Below are positions 56,173 to 64,000 of a stretch of DNA of 64,000 nucleotides, piece after piece. The DNA lies in the NCBI RefSeq assembly GCF_947507565.1, contig NC_089179.1, positions 682,001 to 746,000 on the forward strand. Reading direction: 5' to 3'. Within the stretch, counting starts at the first letter, position 1, and every line of letters starts with the position of its first letter. The stretch is from Oscarella lobularis. Its lineage: Eukaryota > Porifera > Homoscleromorpha > Homosclerophorida > Oscarellidae. The notes beneath the pieces were generated by a model that saw only the letters and a program-made list of their open reading frames with translations, did no database searches and was not told where the DNA came from. The translations under genes were made by a program, and so were the position numbers.

Positions 56173-59100
56173 ATGAAATCCCACGTTGTCGATGTCCGAG
56201 TCGTCGACATTCAGAGAAAACGGCTATCCGATAAGCAGAAGCACTATGTACGAAAAAGAGCTAGACTACACCTGCCCCTGCTCACCGACCGCAAACCAAC
56301 GTTTCATTTGCCGTTCAGGTATACGCGCTGCGAGTTACGTGGTCGGACGGCGCCGTCTTCTGCATCTATCGCAAATATTCGATGTTTTTCGAGTTCCAGG
56401 CGAGTCTTCGCTTTCTCCTTCTCTCGCCGCTCGAAAAACGACGACGCTGCCATAAGCAAGCTAGGCGTCAGCGCGTCTCGGGCGAAGAGAAACAATCGCT
56501 TCCTTTGTTGTTTTTTTTCCTCTCTAATTTGGCCTTTCTCTCAGGCTAAACTCTACGAGATATTTCCGTATACGCAGGACAGCGGCATTCCGGCCATACC
56601 GGGTCCGCGCGAACAAACGAACGAGCGCGAATTTTTTATGCGGCGCCTTCTTTTAGCAAAAATATTCGGCCGCGTGCAGATCCTGAGTGCCGAGAAAAAG
56701 GCGAAGAAAATCGAAAATTTTTGTCAGGTAATTTATTAACTATTCGGCATTTCAATTAATGATGGGAGGCTTACGGAGGAAATGGTTCGTAGGCACTAAT
56801 AAAGCTTCCCGCTGTCATATCGAAGTGCGACGACGTTCTCGGCTTCTTTGAGGCTTGGCCAGAAGACACGGAAGTGAAATTAAATAAAGGGTTAGGGCTC
56901 CGCCTCGACTTGACTGACCCCGTCACGTTTCTTCTACGCGCGTTTCTTAGCGACTTGAAGACTAATCCGTTTTATGCGGTGACCTCGCCCAGTGATGGTA
57001 GCGATCCGGCTCCCTTGTATCAGGACGTGGACGGTAAGAAACGAGACTTTGTTGTTCGTGCATGTACCGGGGTAACAGTTATGTTTGAGAAGCGTTATAA
57101 GGTACCCTAAAGCCATCTGTCTGCACGTCGACGTTTACATGTGTTAGTGTACTACTGCTTTGATGAGGGAATATGTTTGTATCAGCAGGTGTTATGGAAG
57201 TCGAACACGAGCTGGAGTCTTATCGAGCCATTGCGGCGTTTCTCGGTCGAGGTCCCAATGAAATTCCTCTCGAAATGGGTCAAATTGTTCACGTCATTGA
57301 CAAGAACGAGAACGGTGAGGGAAAATCTGGTGGCTCGGTGATGTCAGAATTCAATGTTGTTTAGGCTGGTGGCTCATTCAAGTTGGCGAAAAAGAGGGCC
57401 GAGCACCAGGATCTTACTTGGAGCCAGTCGAGCAAGCACAGCTACAACAGCAACACTTGGAAGATATTCAAGAGGAAGGCGAGTCAAAATTGTAGAATTT
57501 GTATTATTTCACAAGAAAAAGGAAAGAAACTCTTCAGTCGTGGAATCGTATAAGGCAGTGGCGGACTATCATCCCGCCGATCAGGACGAAATGAGGCTGG
57601 AGGAGGGCGCAGAGGTGCACGTACTGGAGAAGAATTTCGACGGCTGGTGGAAAGTGAAGTGAGGAGAGATTTTTCTCGTGGCTCTTTTGTTTGGAAAGCT
57701 CGCGTGTACGCGCAGATGCAAGGGAAAGATCGGATTTGCGCCTTCGACCTACTTACGACGGTGCTCGCACAAGCAATCGGTCAGTTTCTCTGTGCTCCTC
57801 GCGACGGAATTTCGTTCATGTTTTTTTTCTTTCAGCTCCACCGGGATATCGAAGACATCTACGCTCTTCCGATGAAGCCCCCGCCCCGCAGGTCAGTTGA
57901 TCTCGCACTACGCAAGCCGCCTCTCCATTGTCACGGTATTGTGTCTCTAGGGGATCGGCAGAGAGATCGAAGAGCGGTGAGTTGAAGCGTTCGCTTGAAC
58001 AATGAGCACATTCCTTTCCTTTCTATTCCTATTAGGCATGTTTGAAGTAAAGCGCCAAGTCAGTACGGACGACGGCGGCTACGTCGTCATGGGAGGACAA
58101 GAACGGCGAAGGTGAGAACCGCGGGCGCGCGACTGGAAAAATTTCGCATAGCGCTCGCGCCCCGCGCGCGCACGCACTCTGCATCTCTTTTTTTTTCGTT
58201 CGCAGGTCGTCCGGTGCCAGCGGGGCGAGCGGCGACGTGTTTAACGACTCGGGACGGTAGGCGAAAGACAATCGAAATCGAAGCTGGGGGGCCCCCACTG
58301 AGGGTTTCTTCCAGATCGTCCGCCGAAGAAGTGAAAAGACACCAGTTGAGGCGACAGCACGATTCCGTAAAGAAACGGAAGGGTTTCGTTCGTTTGCTTC
58401 TCACTCGTTCGCTCTCTACTAGTGCACGAGTCTCGAGAGAAACGTCAAACTCGTTTTGCAAGATTATTCCGATCCGTCGGGAAGCTTGACAGTTCGTCGA
58501 GGCGAAGCCGTTCAGGTCAGTAAACACGACGAGAGCGGCTGGTCGTACATTTTGCTTCTCGGAACAGCCATCCCGGGTACGTAGTTCAGATAGAAACGAT
58601 GTGTATGTATGTGACTTTTGCCTTGGGGCACTGCAGGTCGCGCTTCCGAAGGCTGGATACCCACCAGTATAGTAGGTGAGTACAAAACTCGTTTGTATAG
58701 AAAGTAAAGAGAGGCACTTATAACGGCATTATCTAGAGTCTGACCTTCCATCGCCGTCCGCGGGAGGTCCGCCAAGTCTCTCATTTTCCGTTGCTGAAGA
58801 AGACGCGGTGATGGGCGACGAATCATCGTCGGTGTACATTGCCGTCGAGGACTACGAGTCAAGGGATCCCAATGCGTCGATGAGCTTTGCTAAGGGAGAA
58901 CGCGTGACTGTGCTCGAGAAGAAGGAAAGCGGTTGGTGGTTCGTACGAATTGACGATTGCGAGGGATGGGTGCCGGGAGCGTTCTTTGAGCCAGTAGTAA
59001 GCGACGAGATACGAGCGCAGAAGAATGTCTCGTTCTTACTTCGTCTTTTAGTCTGTTCAACCTGGCCTGCCATCCGCACTTCTCATTCAGAAACGTTTCA

Positions 59101-59886
59101 CTGCGCCTGACATCGAAGAAAACGTCGATAGTCCTCTTAGACTCACCGCTCCCTCTGATCCGACCGTCAGTCAGGAAGGGAATCAATTGTTGAACCCGTC
59201 CAAGAGCCTAGCGGGGAATCGCTGCACGTCCAGTCCACAGCTGTCAAAAAATGAAACCAGGCCAAGTCAACCACCTGCTCTTTCGCCGCGAATGTCCAGG
59301 AAACCGATGCCTTCGTCGCCGAGTGGAGACAAGTTTGACTTGAGTGAGAATGCTAGGGAAACGGAACGTCCGTGTTGTGTACTACTACAGACTTTGTTGT
59401 TTTTTGTTTCTAGTGAATCAGGTGTGGTACCACGGCTCCTTGTCCCGTCATGATGCTGAGGCCGTGCTATTGAACGTATTGCCTGCCGCATTCGCTTTTC
59501 GTTATTACAAATATTCTGTGATTTAGCACGGAAAAGATCGCGAATTCCTTGTGAGAGAGAGTCCCAATCGGGTAAGGCAAAAGACGTGAAAGTGTGTGTC
59601 ACGACGTGACGAGACTTCTTTTAGGTGGGCAATTACGCAATTTCGATTACATTGGAGAACAAGTATGGTACAGGGAGGATGACCTCCAAAGATGGGACTA
59701 TTTCGTTTGGGGTTCTATTGCAGGGCGCGTCACTTTCCCGTGGAAACGAAAGACGGGAAGCTCTATTTCGGCCAGCACTACTATGATAAGATGTCGGAGA
59801 TTGTCAAATATTACCAAATCCACCCGTTGTTTTACATTGAAAACATCGGCATCATGTTGGGCATGCCCGTTCGGTGTGGCCGTTAG
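56173..59886 (+). CDS. PX-(SH3)4-SH2 adaptor protein
   Basis: About 18 exons. An N-terminal PX domain (residues about 1-135; VTWSDGAVFCIYRKYSMFFE, proline loop IPAIPGPR, FCQALIKLPAVISKCDDV, FFEAWPED) closely resembles Tks4/Tks5 (SH3PXD2). SH3-1 (RAIAAFLGRGPNEIPLEMGQ, GWWLIQVG), SH3-2 (KAVADYHPADQDEMRLEEG, GWWKVK, GFAPSTYL), SH3-3 (VLQDYSDPSGSLTVRRGEAV, EGWIPTSIV) and SH3-4 (IAVEDYESRDPNASMSFAKG, GWWFVRIDD, GWVPGAFFEPV) follow. The C-terminus is an SH2 domain (VWYHGSLSRHDAEAVLL, EFLVRESPNR with the phosphotyrosine-binding Arg, HFPVETKDGKLYFG) most like Nck. Tks proteins lack SH2, so this order is unusual. It likely recruits to 3-phosphoinositide membranes, binds proline-rich partners and phosphotyrosine, perhaps for actin or NADPH-oxidase-like assembly. 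Some SH3-2/SH3-3 linker exons are uncertain. Confidence 0.85.
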
Positions 59887-60136
59887 AGTGTCTTCTTTTA
59901 GGAATCTTAGAGCGTTTTCTAGTAAGGCCCTTATAGTTGTTTAGGTAGGCGGTGAATTAGTTTCGTTGTTCTACTAATGCGGCATGAAATAGCGAGAAAA
60001 AGAAATGATATTGCATTCTTGGAAAGCGGCAAAGGCTCATAACAGAACGAAATATAACACAGTAGCTACAATGGCATATTACATAATTAAAACTGTTATA
60101 ATAGATGTTGGCCAGTCGATGTCAAGCGCAAGCGTC

Positions 60137-61876
60137 TCATTTACTGGCTAGCAATCGGCGCTTGCTATAAGGACTGCCCAGCTTGAGTCTCTTTCCTTCT
60201 TTTTCAAAGATGGCATGCTGGTAGTAGAAGGACACAATGTCATCGATTGTTTTGAAGAAGTCCTTTTCAATGCTGAACATCTCCCCATTGTCAATCACTC
60301 GAATTTGAAAGTGGAGCATTTCGCCGTAACCTTTCACCGATATTGAATAGTTACCAGGCTGCAAAAGAGAAATCAAAATTGACTGACTGACTGACTGACT
60401 GACTGAAGAAACGAGGTGAGAAAGTTCTTACCTGAGATTCGCTCTCTCGCACGAGAAAATTGCCGACCTTTACTTCGTCCGCAGATAACTTGCTCTCGGC
60501 TTTCTGTCGGGAAATTCGGCCGTGAAACCACTCCTTGTTCCCAAGAGCCGCCAGATACTCGCTCATCGTTCGATAGCCGCCTGTCGTTCCACTGAGCTCG
60601 ACGGGAAGCGATTTCGATCGTTTCTCCAGTCTCGTCATGTCGTCGAACGCGTCGTCGGCGAAACCCGATGAACAACGCGACGACGGCTGACCGTTGCCGC
60701 CGACCGATGGAAGGCCATTCGCGTCCGGCGACGAAAGCGGCGAAATGTCGATGAACGCCTCGTCGTCTTCGCTGATTGCCTGCTGTCGCGGAGCAAATGC
60801 GCCGCCGCGTCCCTTCGGACTGCGGGGACGCGAGAGCGCCAAGTCGCTCTCCGAAGCGATCTTTGTCAGAATCGGCCTATGTCGCCTTTTCTCTTCCGCT
60901 CGCGGCGATTCGACGAGAGCGTCGCGCGATCGTGCCTTGAGCAGCGGTTTTTTTCGTTCGAGTCGACGCGGAGGCAGCACCGGCGACTGGTCTTCTTCTA
61001 CGGCTCGCGTTCGAAGTCGCGGCGACTCGGGCAAATCGCGACCAAACAGTCTCGGCGACTGATCGCCGCTGTTCGACCTGTTTCGCGGTTTCGGCACGGG
61101 GCGAGGCGAATCGTCGTTGCCACTGGGCAGCCTTCGCGGCGGCACGGGCGGCACGGGATTGATCGGCGGCGCTTCCACAGTAACAACATAATCTACGAAT
61201 TTCGGCATCAGCCCAACGTAAACGAAACGTGAGATCGTCTCCGCGGGATCGCTCACCGTCATCGCCGTCGTTCGGCTTCGTCCCCGCGGCGGCGAGTTCA
61301 CGGACGTCAGGACGATTAGCGCGATTTTTTAACCGCAGCGTTATGTAGCCGTTTTCGCCGTCGACGAACGGTTGCGCCGTTGATTTGACGTCGCTCGCCG
61401 TTCCTGCCCCCGCTACCGCCCCCTTCGCGACAGTGGGCAGAGGCAGGGGCATTGTCGTTTTCATGTACACTTCGACTTCGTCCGAACACGGTTCGAGGTA
61501 GGTACTGGGAACCCAACCAAAACGATCGCCTCCCAAAACCACACACCACCACCCTGCACGCGTAAACACCATTAGGAAATCGAAACATGAAATAAGCGAA
61601 AGGGGGGCCGCGAATAATGTTTAGTTCTAGTTCTAGAGACTGTATGGCGCGTAAAAGACTGTTCCCCAAGCGGGTCGGGCGCGGATAGCCTACGCCTCCA
61701 CGTCGGCCGGGCTCCACCTATCCGAGGCTCACCTGATGCTTGTCTGTCAACGACCTCGACGACGTCGTTCACACGCAATTCAATCGTGCCCTCACGATAC
61801 TGCGACGTCGGGCTGAAATTTGCGATTGCTTTATAGTGTAGAGACGGTTCGGGTCGTTTCGCGTCGCCTGACGACA
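60137..61876 (-). CDS. SH3-proline-rich-SH2 adaptor protein
   Basis: Read leftwards. The ATG at 61876 lies three bases after an acceptor-like TTTACAG, implying a 5' non-coding exon. SH3 (residues about 10-70): YKAIANFSP, IELRVNDVVEVVDRQASGWW, FGWVPSTYLEP, split by an intron ending near 61557. A basic proline-rich/serine-rich linker follows (INPVPPVPPRRLPSG, SPRPVPKPRNRS, SPVLPPRRLERKKP). The SH2 domain: EWFHGRISRQKAESKL, GNFLVRESESQ (Arg present), PGNYSISVKGYGEMLHFQIR, SIEKDFFKTIDDIVSFYYQH. It ends after KRLKLGSPYS. The intron inside SH2 carries a (GACT)n run at 60381-60406. One frame change within 61240-61320 requires a small intron whose sites I could not fix. Its SH3 is most like Tks/p47phox SH3s and its SH2 like Nck, as in the facing PX gene, suggesting shared ancestry. 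Confidence 0.8.
60381..60406. repeat. (GACT)n microsatellite in SH2 intron
   Basis: Six tandem GACT units within the intron that splits the SH2 domain of the minus-strand adaptor. Confidence 0.9.
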
Positions 61877-62908
61877 TTGCCTGTAAAGCAAAGCAACGCC
61901 GATGGTAGGTCGGTTGTTCAACAACGCGAGTCATGGCAGAACGCAAAGTGCAGCCTTCGAGTGGAGTGGGTTGGCTTACGTGAGACGTATATGAGATCAG
62001 ATCCGACTAAACGAAGCCAGCGATTGCGCGACCCCGGAAACGGGAATGTACCTTTTGCGTAAGTTCGGTTCAAGACGTCGTGAGTGAGCGTATTTGTAAA
62101 AAGAGACGACTGACGTCCGAGAGAGAGCGACAGTCGCTATTATTGCTCCCTTTTGTCTGTGTACACTGCTAGGCGCGCAAGCGTGTGCGCACAAGGGAGG
62201 AGACGGATATGAATTCATTTAATTAGCATTGGAATTGGAATTCAGCTTAGCTGTCTGTCACGGAAATTCGAAGCAGCTGATCTCTCAATGAAGGACGACG
62301 CCCTGGCGAGCCATGCAGCGGGAGGCCTGAGCTTTACCTAACTACTGCACCTGCTCAGGGCTTGTGCCGAGCCTAAGGAGTCTAAAATTACAACTCGCAC
62401 GTGTGTTTAGGTTCGCCCACTCTCCGACTCTGAGCAACGGTTTGTTTTGATCAAAGTTTTTGATCGCCGGTATAGCGATAAGTCAGAGGTTGCCTTCTTA
62501 ATGTAACTCGACGGTGGCACAATTGACCTCCTGAATTTACCGGTATTTCTAAATTAGGAATGCTCCGCACCTACGTGCATGCATTTCACTCTATTTTAGA
62601 GTGTAAGCTGCTGGGGGAGCGCCGGGAGGCGCATGCAATCTAAACTATTTTTAGGCAGCACTGCCAAAGGAAGCTAGGCATCACAAAGTTCAAGACCCCA
62701 AGGAAGTGACTGCAGGTCTGTAAAGGAAATGACGAAGAAGGCCCGTCTTACTACGAAAGAGTACAACAGAAGACAATTTCTATGCCAACAAAGCTCTGCA
62801 GGCGTGGTGACCAAGTAACCATCCTCTTGGAAATTTCCGGCTATACCCTGCGGCAGTCCCTGCGGCTATACATTCCACAGCCTAACGCGCGCAGCCAGCT
62901 TTGTTGAC
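61877..62908. other. Intergenic, divergent SH3-SH2 and STK36 promoters
   Basis: About 1 kb between two start codons on opposite strands. A probable non-coding 5' exon of the minus-strand adaptor lies just right of 61890. I see no coding exon or RNA gene; the stretch 62230-62900 is unremarkable mixed sequence and presumably regulatory. Confidence 0.45.
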
Positions 62909-63954
62909 ATGGAAAACTACCATATTCTCGATCCAATTGGAGAGGGATCGTTTGGCCGAGTTTTTAAAGCTCGAAAGAAACACTCGGGTCAAGTTAGTAG
63001 TAGCAAGCGAGTCTCCTAGGGGGCGCGATAACACAATTTCGCAAAACAGATCGTCGCCATCAAGTTCATATCGAAGGCAAACAGAAAGCCGAGCGAACTA
63101 AAGAAACTTCAGTACGAAATCGAGCTAATGAAGCGCATGGAGCACCCGAACATCATTTCTATGATGGACTCCTTCGAAATGGACAACGAAGTGGGCGTGG
63201 TAACGGAGTACGCCGACGGCGAGCTCTTTCAAATACTCGAAGACGATCGCCAATTACCGGAAGAGCAAGTCTGTAGAAAATAGGGGCGACACTGACACGA
63301 GAGAAAAAAAGAAACGTATATGAATATAGGTGAAAACCATTGCTAGTCAGCTCGTGTCAGCCTTGTACTATTTGCATTCGCATCGGATCATGCATCGCGA
63401 CATGAAGCCGCAGAATGTTTTAGTTTGCAAAGGGGGATGCATTAAACTGTGCGACTTCGGGTAGGTACAGTAGTACACCTGCCTGTTTCAATATGTATTG
63501 GCAATGATAATAATAATGATATTGGATTTCTTTTGTACAGCTTCGCTAGAGCGATGAGCATGAATACGTTGGTTTTGACTTCCATAAAAGTATTATCGTA
63601 GGATCAGAGGGTAATTGTGTTTCACGCATTTCTTTTTTCAAGGGCACCCCTTTGTACATGTCACCGGAATTGGTTCAAGAAAGGCCCTATGATCACAATT
63701 CTGATCTTTGGTGCGTCAATCGACTACTCTTTCTCTCTGTGTTTGAGGGACAATGGTTGTTCAGGTCGATGGGCTGCATTTTGTATGAACTGTTTGTTGG
63801 CCGACCTCCGTTCTACACGAATAGCATTGTCAAACTCGTTCATATGATAGTGAAGGTGATACAGTGGTGACGTATTATGTAGTAGATCTGGCAGCTTTGT
63901 CTTTTTAGAATCCCATCAAATGGCCACCAGAAATGAGCCCCCTTTTTAGAGTAT
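62909..63954 (+). CDS. STK36: STK36/Fused kinase, 5' part (cut by window end)
   Basis: Exons visible: 62909-62994, 63050-63268, 63330-63460, 63541 to about 63589, about 63643-63712, about 63765-63855 and about 63909-63950; the rest lies beyond the window. Only the kinase domain is seen: [29 protein letters not shown] (ATP lysine), [82 protein letters not shown]. The [20 protein letters not shown] block is diagnostic for STK36/Fused. In flies Fused relays Hedgehog signals; in vertebrates STK36 is mainly needed for motile-cilium central-pair assembly. Confidence 0.92.
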
Positions 63955-64000
63955 GAAGTCCAGTAAGACGTTTCCTCGTTTGTTGACCTAGACGTATTTG

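Overview
This is a gene-dense window from an animal (metazoan) nuclear genome. It holds 22 protein-coding genes, nearly all with recognisable animal orthologues: BCR, TIMM22, PHKG, HPS4, PFN4, FLASH, copine, SETD1, ASPDH, ANKUB1, ULK1/2, CPAP, BUD23, SDF4, SIAE, PGAM5, MALT1, RUSF1 and STK36. Genes sit tens to hundreds of bases apart on both strands and are split by many very short introns, mostly 40-60 nt. Moderate GC, tiny introns, and SEFIR, Death, ROCO and paracaspase domains together suggest a compact early-branching animal such as a homoscleromorph sponge. The taxon is an inference, not proven here. No rRNA, tRNA, CRISPR or intact transposon was recognised. All gene models were spliced by eye, using GT-AG (occasionally GC-AG) sites, reading phase and remembered family alignments. 

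Layout. 0.3-8.1 kb: an intronless secreted LRR protein, then a complete BCR-type RhoGEF/RhoGAP. 8.8-10.8 kb: TIMM22 (+) and an intronless secreted trypsin-fold protease (-). 11.5-16.8 kb: PHKG (-) and HPS4 (+) head to head, then PFN4 (-). 16.8-18.9 kb: a SEFIR-Death adaptor and an Rnl2-type RNA ligase. 19.0-22.3 kb: a roughly 99-residue FLASH-like coiled-coil protein (-) head to head with copine (+). 22.5-26.6 kb: SETD1 histone H3K4 methyltransferase. 26.7-29.7 kb: ASPDH (-) head to head with ANKUB1 (+). 29.9-37.6 kb: ULK1/2 kinase and CPAP/CENPJ. 38.0-41.0 kb: BUD23 (-) head to head with SDF4 (+). 41.1-46.0 kb: a sialate O-acetylesterase fused in frame to a GH27 alpha-galactosidase, then PGAM5 (-). 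46.0-48.1 kb: gene-poor. 48.1-56.1 kb: a MALT1-like paracaspase carrying an internal ROC-COR GTPase module, then RUSF1. 56.2-61.9 kb: a PX-(SH3)4-SH2 adaptor (+) facing an SH3-proline-rich-SH2 adaptor (-), tail to tail. 62.9 kb to the end: the 5' part of STK36/Fused kinase. 

How genes relate. Five gene pairs start within 55-90 bp of each other on opposite strands and probably share bidirectional promoters. The strongest candidates for undescribed biology are: the Death-Ig-Ig-ROC-COR-Ig-Ig-paracaspase protein, which would place GTPase-switch control on the signalosome protease in one chain; the PX-(SH3)4-SH2 protein with its SH3/SH2 neighbour; and the SIAE/alpha-galactosidase bifunctional glycan-degrading enzyme.
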